From Roseomonas sp. HF4 (GTDB lineage: Bacteria > Pseudomonadota > Alphaproteobacteria > Acetobacterales > Acetobacteraceae): a stretch of 64,000 bases of DNA. Location of the stretch: contig NZ_STGD01000002.1 of assembly GCF_005222755.1 (NCBI RefSeq), forward strand, positions 484,142 to 548,141, in the 5' to 3' direction. Positions within the stretch are counted from its first letter, which is position 1, and each line of letters begins with the position of its first letter. The notes under the pieces were generated by a model. The model worked only from the letters and a program-made list of their open reading frames with translations. It was not told where the DNA came from and did not search any database. The position numbers were made by a program, and so were the translations under genes. This document shows, in pieces, positions 52,217-62,172 of the stretch.

Positions 52217-52675
52217 TTACCCGATCAGCCCGCGCTTGTGCTCGGCGAGCTGCACGCGTTCCGGCAGGAAGCCGCGCTTGAGCGCGGGCAGCGCCTTGTA
52301 GGGGTCGCAGTCGCCGCAGACGAAGATGTCGAGCGCCGCGTAGTCCCGCTCCGGCCAGGAATGGATGGAGACGTGGCTTTCCGCCAGCACCAGCACGCCC
52401 GACACCCCGCCATTCGGCGAGAAGTGATGGAAATGCCCGTGCAGGATCGTGGCCCCCGTGGCCAAGGCGGCTTCGCGCAGCACGGAATCGATATGTTCGG
52501 GGTCGTCGAGGTTCGTCGCCCCCCACAGGTCGATGATCACGTGCGTGCCGGCGTAGCGGACGCCGTTGCGCGCGATGAAATAATCCTTCTCGGGGTGCGC
52601 CGAGCGGTCTTCGTCGGTGTTCCGGGTGTCGCTCGGCAAATCCGAGACCATCCCCGGTTGGACGAGAGCTTCCAT
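52217..52675 (-). CDS. speD: S-adenosylmethionine decarboxylase proenzyme
   Basis: Supplies decarboxylated SAM for SpeE. The 152-residue proenzyme has the self-cleavage site LAES-HVSIHSWPE, in which the Ser becomes a pyruvoyl group, and the Cys in DIFVCGDCDPYKAL. Bacterial class 1B type. The roughly 30-residue N-terminal extension (MEALVQPGMVSDLPSDTRN...) before KDYFIARNGVRYAGTHVIIDLW is longer than usual. speE follows 77 bases downstream; together they form the polyamine operon. Confidence 0.95.
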   Translation of the reverse strand: MEALVQPGMVSDLPSDTRNTDEDRSAHPEKDYFIARNGVRYAGTHVIIDLWGATNLDDPEHIDSVLREAALATGATILHGHFHHFSPNGGVSGVLVLAESHVSIHSWPERDYAALDIFVCGDCDPYKALPALKRGFLPERVQLAEHKRGLIG

Positions 52676-52836
52676 GTCAGGGCTCCTTCCAGCCAGCAGA
52701 TGACCAGGGCGATCGGGGAATTCCGATCATTGGGTCAACGGCCGCGCCGTATGGGGCAAGGGGTCCGGGGGCGCAAGTGAATATTGACCCTCGGGACCGG
52801 AAAATTTGCAGCGCCCCGCCCGGGGGGACGCGCAAC

Positions 52837-55788
52837 TCATCGTGTGACCGGCACAGGTCCCCGCAAGGCCTCCAGCCGCCTCGGCAGCACGCGCAGCATG
52901 CCGATCTCCCGCGCGACGCGCGGCAGGTCGGCGATGCCGCGCAGCGGGTCGCCGGTCAGCAGCGCGAAGGCCTCGGCAAGCGGCCCGTCCGCCATGCGCG
53001 GCCCATGCGCGTCCCGCAGCGCGGCCAGCAGCACCTCGTCCCCCGCCAGCGCGGCATAGGCCGCGGCGCGGGCGAGAGCGGCACGCTCCGACCGGCCGAG
53101 CGGCGCCGGCGCGGGCGGCAGGGCGGCGGCCAGGTGCTCCATCTGCGCGGCGCTGGCGCCGGCCCAGTCCTGCGCCTCGGCGCGGAGTTCCGCGCGCGGC
53201 TCCGCGCCCGCGGCGCCGAGGCCCGCCAGCACCTCCTCGGCGCCGTCGCGGTCGCCGCGGCGGGCCAGGGCGCGGGCGCGCAGCAGGGCGCGGCGGCTGG
53301 ACAGCGCGGGCGACGCCTCGGCCACCTCGGTGCGGTCCAGCGCCACGATCGCCGCCGCCGCCTCCCCCTCGACCATGTGCAGTTCCGCCAGCCGCGCGCC
53401 GATCGCGGCGCGGGTGGCGGGCGCAGCGCGACGCACGGCCTGGTCGAGCAGCGCCGCGGCGCGTCCCGTCAGATCCAGCTGCGCGAGGCGGTCCGCCAGC
53501 AGCAGCACGGCCGCCTCGCCGCGCTCACCTTCGGGCAGCAGGTCGGGATGAGCGTCGAACAGGGCGGCGGCGGCGAGCGGCGGCGCCTGCTCCAGCGCCG
53601 CCGCGAAGGCCGCGGCAAGGTCGGGCTGCAGGGGCGCCGCGTCGGGCGGGAACAGCCGCGCCGTCTCCTCCAGCAGGGTGAAGGCGGCCTGGCCCTGGCC
53701 CGCCTCGAGCCTGAGTGCCGCGATCCGCCGGCGCAGCGCCACCTCCTGCAGGCCGCCGCGCCAGGCGAACAGCGCACGTTCCAGCGCCTCCGCCGCCGCC
53801 GCGGCATCGAGCGCACCGCGACCCAGGCGCAATTCGGCGGCGCGCCGCAAGGCGACCGCGCGCTGACGCCGGTCCCGGCCAGCGACCAGCGCGTCATAGG
53901 CCGCGAGCGCCGCCTCGGAATCGCCCGCCGCCTCGGTCAGCAGCGCGCGCGCGAGATCGAGGCCGGGCACCTCCCCCGCCGCCGCCAGCAGGCGCGCGGC
54001 ATGGGCGGCCTCGCCGCCCGTCGCCATGGTCTCGAGCGCCATCGGCAGCAGCCTCTCGCGCAGCGCGGGCGGATAGGCGAGCAGCAGCGGCGCGCCCGCG
54101 ACCAGCGCCGGCGCGGCCGCCTCCTCCCCCTCGGCCGCGGCGCGGAGCGCGCGCCAGAGCGCCACCTCGTCCGTCGCAGGCAGGCGTGGGTCGGCCAGCG
54201 GGCCGGCCTCGCCCAGCCGCCCGCCGAGCAGCGCCGCGGCGCCCTGCGCCAGCAGAAGCCGCGGGTCGTCGCGCGCCAGCGGGTCCTCGCGCAGCGCCAG
54301 CGCGGCCATCGCCTGCGCTTCCTGCGGCAGCCCAAGCGAGAGCAGCGTCTCGGCCGCGTCGCGCCGCCGCGGCCCGCGCGACAGCGGCGCCGTCTCGTTC
54401 ACCGCGACCAGCTGCTGGCGCAGGCGCTCCATCAGCGCGGGCACGGGCGCGTCCGGCAGGTCGAGCGTGCGGGTCATGGTCAGGATCTCCGCCGGCGGCT
54501 CCTGCCCGCCCGCGGCACCGAGCACGAGCGCGCCGCCGCCGGCGGCCTCGAGCACGATCCGGTCGGCCAGCGGGCGCATCGCCACGCGGTCGGACCGCGC
54601 CAGCACCGCCGCACCCATCATGGTCGGCAGCAGTTCGAGTTCAGGCAGGCGCCGCGCCAGCGCAACGCCGGGCCCCGGCCGACGGAGCGTCGCGACCAGC
54701 AGGGGCAGGCCACCGAGGGGATCCGTGATGGCGACGACGCCGCCGGCCGCGCCCTCGGCCACATCGCCCAGCAGCGCGATGCGGGCCGGCGGCCCGGCTT
54801 CGGGCACGGCGCGCAGGACCGGGGCGTCGGGCGATGCCGGCTCGCGCGTCGGCTCGAGCACCCAGGCGCCGGCGTCCCGCCGCGCGACGATGCGCGCGGG
54901 CGCGGCCAAGGGCAGGCGCAGCACCGTGGCCTCGGGCGCCGGCAGGATGTCGAGCGCGCCGAAGACCGGATGCTGGCGGAGCGCCGAGAGGTCGAGCGGG
55001 ACCGCGCGGTCGAGCACGGCGATGACCTCCTCGCCGCGGCGCAGCAGCGCCAGCCCCGTCTCCGGCGGCACGGGGATCGAGATCGCCTGGGACATTCGCG
55101 CCTGGCGCACGGGGCGGCCCTCGGCGGCGGCACGCGGCGCTGGCGCGGGCGGGGGCGCCTCGGCGGCGCGAACGGCATCGGCGGGCGACGGCGGCGGTGG
55201 CCGCGGCGGCGGTGCGTTCTGCGGCGCGTCGGAGACCGGGGCGTCGCGCATCGCCGGCGGGGCGGTGCGTTGGGCCGGCGCCTCCGGCGGCGGCAGGGCG
55301 GTGGCCGGGGCCGGCGCTCCCGGCGGGGGCGGCGGCGGCAAGGGCAAAGCAGCGTCGGGACCGGGCGGCACCGCACGGCGGCCGCCGCGCGCGGCCTCCA
55401 GCGCCGGCGGGACGGCCGCGGCCGCCTCGTCGGCGGGCGCGTCGAGCAGGTCCACCACCACCCGGTTGCCGAGCCGGAAATGCCGCAGCCGAGCACCCGG
55501 CGCGACGCGGATCGCGATCGCGCCCTCCGCTTCCTCGACGCCGAGCACGTTGCGCGGCGGGCGCCGCGCCGCGGCGAGGTCGAGGGCGGCCGGCGCCTCG
55601 AAGCGCAGCAGGATGCGCCCGTCCTCCTGCACCACGCCGTAGCCCACGCGCCGCGGCCAGTCGAAGACGAGCCGCCCGTGGTCGGCATGGCTGCCGGTGC
55701 GCAGCGGGACGCGCGGCGCTTCCTCCTCTGCGCGGGCCGGCAGGCCGAGCAGCAGCAGGATGCCGAGCAGCGCGGCCGCGCGGCGCAT
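52837..55788 (-). CDS. Large exported protein with AMIN-like N-terminus and helical repeats
   Basis: The 983-residue secreted protein has signal peptide MRRAAALLGILLLLGLPARA. Residues 30-120 form a beta-rich module (GRLVFDWPRRVGYGVVQEDGRILLRF...HFRLGNRVVVDLLDAP) like AMIN domains that bind peptidoglycan. Residues 125-225 are Pro/Ala-rich and disordered. The rest is a long array of Ala-rich helix pairs (LLLAQGAAALLGGRLGEAGPL, AARLLAAAGEVPGLDLARALLTEA) resembling TPR/SEL1 repeats. Function unknown. It is the last gene of the fliL-to-cheZ operon and begins in a TGATG overlap with cheZ, so a role in polar motor or rod-wall positioning is plausible but unproven. Confidence 0.8.
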   Translation of the reverse strand: MRRAAALLGILLLLGLPARAEEEAPRVPLRTGSHADHGRLVFDWPRRVGYGVVQEDGRILLRFEAPAALDLAAARRPPRNVLGVEEAEGAIAIRVAPGARLRHFRLGNRVVVDLLDAPADEAAAAVPPALEAARGGRRAVPPGPDAALPLPPPPPPGAPAPATALPPPEAPAQRTAPPAMRDAPVSDAPQNAPPPRPPPPSPADAVRAAEAPPPAPAPRAAAEGRPVRQARMSQAISIPVPPETGLALLRRGEEVIAVLDRAVPLDLSALRQHPVFGALDILPAPEATVLRLPLAAPARIVARRDAGAWVLEPTREPASPDAPVLRAVPEAGPPARIALLGDVAEGAAGGVVAITDPLGGLPLLVATLRRPGPGVALARRLPELELLPTMMGAAVLARSDRVAMRPLADRIVLEAAGGGALVLGAAGGQEPPAEILTMTRTLDLPDAPVPALMERLRQQLVAVNETAPLSRGPRRRDAAETLLSLGLPQEAQAMAALALREDPLARDDPRLLLAQGAAALLGGRLGEAGPLADPRLPATDEVALWRALRAAAEGEEAAAPALVAGAPLLLAYPPALRERLLPMALETMATGGEAAHAARLLAAAGEVPGLDLARALLTEAAGDSEAALAAYDALVAGRDRRQRAVALRRAAELRLGRGALDAAAAAEALERALFAWRGGLQEVALRRRIAALRLEAGQGQAAFTLLEETARLFPPDAAPLQPDLAAAFAAALEQAPPLAAAALFDAHPDLLPEGERGEAAVLLLADRLAQLDLTGRAAALLDQAVRRAAPATRAAIGARLAELHMVEGEAAAAIVALDRTEVAEASPALSSRRALLRARALARRGDRDGAEEVLAGLGAAGAEPRAELRAEAQDWAGASAAQMEHLAAALPPAPAPLGRSERAALARAAAYAALAGDEVLLAALRDAHGPRMADGPLAEAFALLTGDPLRGIADLPRVAREIGMLRVLPRRLEALRGPVPVTR

Positions 55789-56384
55789 CAGTCGAAGCTG
55801 GCCAGCAGGCGGTCGATCTCGGCCTGCGAGGAGGCACCGCCCGGCAACTGCGGGCCGTTCGCGAGCGCCTGGCCCTCGGTGCGCGGCGCGGCGGGCGGCT
55901 CGGTCGCCATGGCGGCGACACGCCCGCTGGCATTCGCGACGGCGGTCTCGACCCGGCTCTCGATCGCCTTCAGGGCGGCCACGACCTTGCTGATGCGCTG
56001 GCCGGTGATGTCCTGGAAGGAACAGGCCTCGTAGATGCGCGTGACTGCGCCCTGCAGTGCGACGGCGGCAGCCGGCGGCACCTCGGATTCGAGCTTCTCG
56101 AGCACCTCGCAGCAGTCGAGGATCTCGTTCGTCGCCTGCGCGGTGTGGTCCACGATGGCGTCGAGCTCGTCGGTGGCCGAGGGGATGTGCGCGCCGGTGA
56201 TCTCGTCCACCGACAATTGCGCGATCTCGGCCTTGGCGCGGGCGATGGTGCGGCCGAGCGCCTCGAGCTCGGCCAGCAGCGCGGCCTCCTTCGCCGTCAG
56301 GTCGCCCGACATGCTGCCGAGCACGGCGCGCACCGCGGCCTCGATCCGGTCGTCCTCCGGGCTGGCGGGGATCCCGTCAGGCAT
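55788..56384 (-). CDS. cheZ: CheZ-family phosphatase of CheY-P
   Basis: The 198-residue helical protein carries the CheZ catalytic motif CSFQDITGQRI: Asp125 and Gln129 correspond to the E. coli Asp143 and Gln147 pair. The C-terminus QAEIDRLLASFD is a CheY-binding tail. It dephosphorylates CheY-P to end the motor signal. It overlaps cheY by eight bases, supporting the pairing. CheZ is not universal in alphaproteobacteria; here it is encoded inside a flagellar operon. Confidence 0.88.
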   Translation of the reverse strand: MPDGIPASPEDDRIEAAVRAVLGSMSGDLTAKEAALLAELEALGRTIARAKAEIAQLSVDEITGAHIPSATDELDAIVDHTAQATNEILDCCEVLEKLESEVPPAAAVALQGAVTRIYEACSFQDITGQRISKVVAALKAIESRVETAVANASGRVAAMATEPPAAPRTEGQALANGPQLPGGASSQAEIDRLLASFD

Positions 56385-56757
56385 GGACCATCACCTTCTC
56401 GATCTTGTCCTTCAGCGTCTCGGCGTTGAAGGGCTTGACGATGTAGTTCGAGACCCCGGCCGCCTTGGCGGCGATCACGTTCTCGGTCTTGCTCTCGGCC
56501 GTGATCATGATGAAGGGGGTGGCCTTGAGCCGGGCATCGGCCCGCACCTCCTTCAGCAGGTCGAGCCCGGTCATGGGCGCCATGTTCCAGTCGCTGATGA
56601 CGAGGCCGAAATTGCCCGCGCGAAGCTTGGACAGCGCCTCCTGCCCGTCGGTCGCCTCGTCCACGTTGTTGAAGTCGAGCTGCTTCAGGAGGTTGCGGAT
56701 GATGCGAAGCATCGTGCGGTAGTCGTCCACGATCAGGACGTTCATGGTCTTGTCCAT
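56377..56757 (-). CDS. cheY: Chemotaxis response regulator CheY
   Basis: Single-domain receiver of 126 residues: acidic pair Asp11/Asp12, phospho-acceptor Asp56 (ISDWNM), Thr86 and Lys108 (KPF). Sequence NVLIVDDYRTMLRIIRNLLKQLDFNNV is very close to classical CheY. It would bind FliM when phosphorylated; fliM is in the same operon and cheZ overlaps it. Confidence 0.93.
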   Translation of the reverse strand: MDKTMNVLIVDDYRTMLRIIRNLLKQLDFNNVDEATDGQEALSKLRAGNFGLVISDWNMAPMTGLDLLKEVRADARLKATPFIMITAESKTENVIAAKAAGVSNYIVKPFNAETLKDKIEKVMVHA

Positions 56758-56791
56758 CGGGTCCCTGGTGCCTCCTGTGGCCGTTGATCCG

Positions 56792-57445
56792 TCAGTCCGA
56801 TCCGGTCCGGCGCGCGCGGTGCCGGGCCAGTTCCGTCGTCACCAGCCGCGCCTGCTCGGCGCGCATCGCGCCGATCACGGGGGCGGCCTTGCGCTCGCCC
56901 ATGCGGTCCAGGATCTCGACCAGCACGGGCATCTCAAGCTCGTTGAAGATCGCGGCCGCGTCGCGCGGGCGCATCGCCTCATAGGTCCGCACCAGGCCGC
57001 GCCAGCCCGCCTCCTCGCGGTCGGCCCGGCTGCGCTCCAGCGCCTCGAGGCGCTGCTGCAGGGCCGTCAGTTCCTCGACGCGGCGGGCAATGCGGCGCTC
57101 GGTCGCCTGCAGGACCACCTCCTGCGCTGCCGCGGCCTGCTCACGCGCCTCGATCTCGCCGCGCCGGGCGCGGAGTTGCTCGAGCAGCGCGCGCTCGGCC
57201 TGCTCGGCCGGCGCGCCGGGGGCCGGGGCCGGGGCCGGGGCCGGCATGGTCACCGGGACCGGGGCCGGCGGCCGGTCGGCGCGGACCGGCGGCGGCACCG
57301 CGGCGGCCGGCGGGTCGGCCGCCCGCGCGGGGCCGATGACGGCGCCCGGGCCCTGCGCCACGCCCAGCAGCGCCCCCGCCTTGACGACGAACAGCCCCGC
57401 CATGGCGAGGATCGCGACCGGCAGCAGCCGCGGGCGCGGCATCAT
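56792..57445 (-). CDS. motE: MotE-like flagellar protein (MgtE-N domain)
   Basis: The 217-residue protein has one N-terminal membrane segment (LLPVAILAMAGLFVVKAG), a Pro/Ala-rich stretch (residues 35-75), a long coiled coil (AEQAERALLEQLRARRGEIEAREQ... RLEALERSRADREE) and a C-terminal MgtE-N-like domain (TYEAMRPRDAAAIFNELEMPVLVEILDRM). The pattern is that of MotE, the periplasmic chaperone of MotC in rhizobia. The C-terminal domain is shared with FliG/MgtE N-domains. Overlaps the DUF6468 gene by four bases. Confidence 0.8.
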   Translation of the reverse strand: MMPRPRLLPVAILAMAGLFVVKAGALLGVAQGPGAVIGPARAADPPAAAVPPPVRADRPPAPVPVTMPAPAPAPAPGAPAEQAERALLEQLRARRGEIEAREQAAAAQEVVLQATERRIARRVEELTALQQRLEALERSRADREEAGWRGLVRTYEAMRPRDAAAIFNELEMPVLVEILDRMGERKAAPVIGAMRAEQARLVTTELARHRARRTGSD

Positions 57446-57876
57446 CGCGGCGCGCCCTTCTGCGCGCCGAGCGCCAGCGCCCGCATCAGGCCGCGTTCAG
57501 CCTGGCTCTGCAGCGGCGCCTCGGGCGCACGGGGCGCCTCGGCGGCGAGTGGCCGGCCGGCCCGCACCAGGCCCTCCAGGCGGTCGGCCAGGCTCTCGGC
57601 GCGCTCGATCAGGTAGCGCAGGTCGTCGCGCAGCGGCTCGGCGGCGGCGGTGCGCTCGGCGACCTGCCGGCCGGCGAGCTCGGCCGAGGCGCGCAGCCGC
57701 ACCATCGCCGCCTCCGCCATGCGCGCGGCCTCCGACAGGCCCTGCGCGCTGCCCTCCATCGCACCGCGATCGCGGCGGATTTCGCGCAGCGCGCGTTCGA
57801 GCCGGAGCGCGAAGGGAATGGCCGCGCCGAGCAGCGCGAGGAGGACGACCTGCAGCCCCCATTCCAGCATGGACAT
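57442..57876 (-). CDS. DUF6468-like flagellar-cluster membrane protein
   Basis: The 144-residue protein has one N-terminal membrane segment (WGLQVVLLALLGAAIPFALRLE) and a coiled-coil body (RALREIRRDRGAMEGSAQGLSEAARMAEAAMVRLRASAELAG). The position between fliM and motE and the layout match DUF6468 proteins of alphaproteobacterial flagellar clusters. Function unknown. The ATG lies right after the fliM stop. Confidence 0.7.
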   Translation of the reverse strand: MSMLEWGLQVVLLALLGAAIPFALRLERALREIRRDRGAMEGSAQGLSEAARMAEAAMVRLRASAELAGRQVAERTAAAEPLRDDLRYLIERAESLADRLEGLVRAGRPLAAEAPRAPEAPLQSQAERGLMRALALGAQKGAPR

Positions 57877-57879
57877 GCC

Positions 57880-58947
57880 TCAGCCCTCCGCCTGCCGGCC
57901 GCGCGCGATCTCGCGCGCGATCCGCACCGCAAGCCGCTGTTCCTGCCGGCCGAGCTCCGCCTCGAACAACGGGATGTCGCCGCAGCGCAACCGCACCGGC
58001 GCGCCGGGCGCGACGCCAAGGGCGATGCGGTCCCCAACCTTCAGCGAGAGCATCGACGAAAGCGGGGCGAGCTGCTCGTCCAGCACGACATCGAGCGCGA
58101 CCTCGGTCGAGAGCAGCTCGTCGGCCAGATGCGTCTCCCAGATGCTGTCGCGGCCGAACTTCTCACCCATGAACTGCTGCAGCAGCAGCTCGCGCACGGG
58201 CTCGAGCGTGGCGTAGGGCAGCAGCAACTCGAGCTTGCCGCCGCGGTCCTCCATGTCGACGCGCAGCCGCACCAGCACGCAGGCGTTGGACGGGCGGGAG
58301 ATGGCGGCGAAGCGCGGGTTCACCTCGAGCCGGTCGAACGCGAAGCGGACGGGGCAGAGCGGCTCGAAGGCCGCGGTCAGGTCCTCCAGCACCACGCCGA
58401 TCAGGCGCTCGACCAGCGTGCGCTCGATGGTGGTGTAGGGGCGGCCCTCGATCCGCATCGCGGCGGTGCCGCGCCGCCCGCCGAGCAGCACGTCCACGAC
58501 CGAATAGATCAGGGCGGAATCGACGACGACCAGGCCGTAATTGTCCCATTTCTCGATATGCGTGACGCCGAGCATCGCCGGCAGCGGGATCGAGTTCAGG
58601 TAGTCGGCGAAGCGGAGCGAGACGATGCTGTCGATCGAGACCTCGACGTTGTCGGAGGTGAAGTTGCGCAGCGTCGTCGACATCAGGCGCACCAGCCGGT
58701 CGAAGACGATCTCGAGCATCGGCAGGCGTTCGTAGGAGACGAGGCCCGAGGAGATGATCCTCTGGATGCCGCTTTCCTCGGCCGCGCCGCCGCCGCCGTT
58801 CTCGAAGCCGAGCAGGCTGTCGATCTCGGCCTGGTTCAGCACGCGCGTGGCGTCGGGCGGCGGCGCGGCCGCCTCCGCCACGCCGTCCTCCTCGAGCGCG
58901 GCGCCCCAGGCGGCGGCGAGGTCGTCTTCCTCCGGGCTGCCGCTCAC
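57880..58947 (-). CDS. fliM: Flagellar motor switch protein FliM
   Basis: Core of the C-ring that receives CheY-P. 355 residues: acidic N-terminus, EIDSLLGF CheY-binding-like segment (LNQAEIDSLLGFENGG at residues 37-52), the CheC-like middle domain (IQRIISSGLVSYERLPMLEIVFDRLVRLM), and a C-terminal SpoA domain (VALDVVLDEQLAPLSSMLSLKVGDRIAL). Overlaps fliL by four bases. No fliN is adjacent in the window. Confidence 0.96.
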   Translation of the reverse strand: MSGSPEEDDLAAAWGAALEEDGVAEAAAPPPDATRVLNQAEIDSLLGFENGGGGAAEESGIQRIISSGLVSYERLPMLEIVFDRLVRLMSTTLRNFTSDNVEVSIDSIVSLRFADYLNSIPLPAMLGVTHIEKWDNYGLVVVDSALIYSVVDVLLGGRRGTAAMRIEGRPYTTIERTLVERLIGVVLEDLTAAFEPLCPVRFAFDRLEVNPRFAAISRPSNACVLVRLRVDMEDRGGKLELLLPYATLEPVRELLLQQFMGEKFGRDSIWETHLADELLSTEVALDVVLDEQLAPLSSMLSLKVGDRIALGVAPGAPVRLRCGDIPLFEAELGRQEQRLAVRIAREIARGRQAEG

Positions 58948-59480
58948 TGGATCAGGATCTCCGTGAACAGCACGTCGGTGATGCGCGGCGCGCGCTGCGT
59001 GCTGCCGGCCGGCGGCGCGACCGCGACATTGGCGCGCGCGATCAGTTCCTCCCGCAGCCGGTGCGTGCCGGCCGAGCCGCGCAGTTCCTCGGGCCGCGTC
59101 TCGCGCAGGTAGGTCTGGAACAGGTCGAGCACGCGGGGCATGGCGGCCTGGATGGCGGCCGCGTCGTCCGCGCGCGTGATCTCGAGCTTGCTGCGCAGCT
59201 TGACGAAGACCGGCCGCCGACCGGGCGCGTTCAGGTTCGTGATGATCTCGGGCATGTCGAAGAAGGCCGGGGGCGCGGGCGGCGCCTCGGCCTGCGGGGT
59301 GCCTTCACCCGCGGACCCGGGGGCGGGGCCGAGGCCGAGCAGCCCGGGCAGGATGCCCGTGAACCAGAGCGCCGCGCCGGCACCGCCCAGCACGACGGGC
59401 AGCGCGAGCAGCAGGAGCTTCTTCCTGCCGCCGCCCTTCGCCGCCGTCCCGCCTTCCGCCGCTTCGGGCGCTGCCGACAT
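58944..59480 (-). CDS. fliL: Flagellar basal-body-associated protein FliL
   Basis: Inner-membrane protein of 178 residues: cytoplasmic tail, one membrane segment (KKLLLLALPVVLGGAGAALWF) and the periplasmic FliL domain (FFDMPEIITNLNAPGRRPVFVKLRSKLEI... ITDVLFTEILIQ). It forms a ring around the stator. ATG 59480 has AGGAG seven bases upstream. First gene of the fliL-fliM-DUF6468-motE-cheY-cheZ-large-protein operon. Confidence 0.93.
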   Translation of the reverse strand: MSAAPEAAEGGTAAKGGGRKKLLLLALPVVLGGAGAALWFTGILPGLLGLGPAPGSAGEGTPQAEAPPAPPAFFDMPEIITNLNAPGRRPVFVKLRSKLEITRADDAAAIQAAMPRVLDLFQTYLRETRPEELRGSAGTHRLREELIARANVAVAPPAGSTQRAPRITDVLFTEILIQ

Positions 59481-59623
59481 CCACGATCTCCTGCCAGGGA
59501 CGCAGCATCGGCGGGCGCCGTTAAGGAAGGCTTGCGCAGGGCGCGGGTGGCGGAAATGCCGGGTGGGCCGGCGCCGGCTGCCGCCGTCGGGCAGGAAATG
59601 CCGCCCCCGGCGCCCCCTGTGGC

Positions 59624-59639
59624 TGGCACGCCGGTTGCC
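59624..59639 (+). promoter_or_regulatory. Sigma-54 (RpoN) promoter of flgF
   Basis: TGGCAC-GCCGG-TTGC with GG (59625-59626) and GC (59637-59638) separated by exactly ten bases, the full -24/-12 consensus. It points to flgF, about 35 bases before its ATG. Two copies of GGAAATGCCG (59553-59562 and 59594-59603) upstream could be sites for an FlbD/FleQ-type activator. Confidence 0.85.
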
Positions 59640-59673
59640 CTGCCCGGACCGGTTCCTTCCGGAGACGTGCCGC

Positions 59674-60417
59674 ATGGACAGCCCGGGCTACATCATCCTC
59701 TCGCGCCTCACGCTGCAGTCCCGCGCGACGCAGGTGCTGGCGCACAACGTCGCCAATGCGGACACGCCCGGCTACCGCGCGCTTCGCCCGGTCTTCGCCG
59801 CCCATCTCGAGCGCCAGGACGCCGCCGCCGCGCCGCCCGGCGGGCGGGACGTGCATTTCGTGGCCGACCGCGCGACCTGGCGTGACATGGAGACCGGCGC
59901 CATGCAGGTGACCGGCAATCCGCTCGATGCCGCCATCACGGGGGAAGGCTTCTTCGCCGTCGAGACCCCGCGCGGCGAGCGCTTCACCCGGGCCGGCCGC
60001 TTCAGCCTGGGCGAGGGCGGGCGGATCGTGGACATGGAAGGCCACCCGGTGCTCGGCGAAGGCGGGCTGCCCATCGCCGTCGCGCCCAATGACAGCCGCA
60101 TCGAGATCCAGGGCGACGGCACGGTGCGGAGCGAGAACGGCGTGATCGGCCGGCTGCGCGTCGTCCGCTTCGAGAACCCGCAGGGGCTGCTGGCCGAGGG
60201 CGACCGCCTGTTCGACGCCGCCGCCGAGGCGGCGCTGCCGGTCGAGCGCCCGGCGCTGCGCCAGGGCGTGCTCGAGGGATCGAACGTCCGCCCGGTAGCC
60301 GAGATGACGCGGCTCACGACCGAGCTACGCGAATTCCAGTTCGCCGCCCAATTCGCCGAGCGCGAGGGCGAGCGCCTGTCCACCGCCGTCGAGCGCATCC
60401 TGCGCCGGCGCACGTAA
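59674..60417 (+). CDS. flgF: Flagellar basal-body rod protein FlgF
   Basis: Proximal/distal rod protein of 247 residues with the rod N-motif SRLTLQSRATQVLAHNVANADTPGYRAL and a hook-basal-body C-terminal tail (TRLTTELREFQFAAQFAEREGERL). The GGAG at 59661-59664 supports ATG 59674. First gene of the flgF-flgG-flgA-flgH operon under the sigma-54 promoter. It is followed by flgG after 12 bases. Confidence 0.94.
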   Translation: MDSPGYIILSRLTLQSRATQVLAHNVANADTPGYRALRPVFAAHLERQDAAAAPPGGRDVHFVADRATWRDMETGAMQVTGNPLDAAITGEGFFAVETPRGERFTRAGRFSLGEGGRIVDMEGHPVLGEGGLPIAVAPNDSRIEIQGDGTVRSENGVIGRLRVVRFENPQGLLAEGDRLFDAAAEAALPVERPALRQGVLEGSNVRPVAEMTRLTTELREFQFAAQFAEREGERLSTAVERILRRRT

Positions 60418-60429
60418 GGAACTCCGGCC

Positions 60430-61214
<785 letters not shown>

Positions 61215-61215
<1 letters not shown>

Positions 61216-62171
61216 TGCTCCGCCGCGCGATCTTCCTGCTGCCCGCCCTGGCGCTGCCCGCGCGCGCCGAGGTGCTGCACCCCGCGCCGCGCCCGCTGGT
61301 GCTGGCCGAGGAGCCGGTGCTGCGCCTGGGCGACCTGTTCGAGAATGCCGGCCCCCGCGCCCTGCAGATGGTGGGCGCGGCACCCGCCCCGGGGCGACGG
61401 ATGGTGCTCGATGCGGGCAGCCTCGCCGCCATCGCGCAGCGCCACGGCCTGGCCTGGCGGCCGCTCTCCGGCGAGGAGCGCAGCATGATCGAGCGCGCCG
61501 GCCGCGCGATCGACCGCGACGAGATCGAGGCGCTGCTCCGCCGCGACCTCGCGCGCATGGGCCTCGATGCCGAGGAGGCGGAGTTCGACCTGCCGGGCTT
61601 CGTCCCCCCCATGGTGCCGGCCGCGGCACTGCCAGAGGTCGACCTCGAGGCGCTGCACTACGACGCGCGCACGCGCCGCTTCGCGGGCACGCTCGTGGTC
61701 GCGGCCGAGGGCATGGCGACGCAGCGCAGCCGCATCGCGGGCCGCGCGGCGCCGACCGTACCGGTGGTCGTCGCGCTGCGGCGCCTGGCCGTCGGCGACG
61801 TGCTGCGCGACGGGGACGCCGAGGAACGCCGCAGCCGGGCCGAGCGCGTGCGCCCCGGGACCGCGCAGCGGCTGGAGGATGTCGTGGGCCGCCAGCTCCG
61901 CCGCCCGATCGGCGCGGGGCTGCCCTTCATGACGGTGGACCTGGTCGCGCCGGTGGTGGTGGCGCGCAACCAGCCGGTCGTGATGGTGCTGGAGGCGCCG
62001 GGCCTTGCGCTGACCGCGCGCGGCCGCGCGCTCGAGGATGCCGGGATGGGGGAGACGGTGCGGGTGATGAACCTGCTGTCGCGCTCGGTGGTCGAGGCGG
62101 AGGCGATCGGGCCGGGCCGGGTGCGCGTGACGCCGGGCGCCGTGCCCGTGCTGGTGGCAGGGCGGGGCTGA
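61215..62171 (+). CDS. flgA: Flagellar P-ring assembly chaperone FlgA
   Basis: Exported chaperone needed for P-ring assembly. 318 residues, longer than the usual FlgA. Signal peptide MLRRAIFLLPALALPARA, then an extended N-terminal part and the SAF-type domain with LAVGDVLRDGDAEERR, QLRRPIGAGLPFMTVDLVAPVVVARNQPVVMVLEAPGLALTARGRALEDAGMGETVRVMNLLSRSVVEAEAIG. Overlaps flgG by one base and is followed by flgH after one base. Confidence 0.93.
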
Positions 62172-62172
62172 G

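Noticed and set aside
52777..56034. Plus-strand open frame of over 1,000 codons
   Set aside because: Antisense to the large AMIN-like gene; no domain and biased composition.
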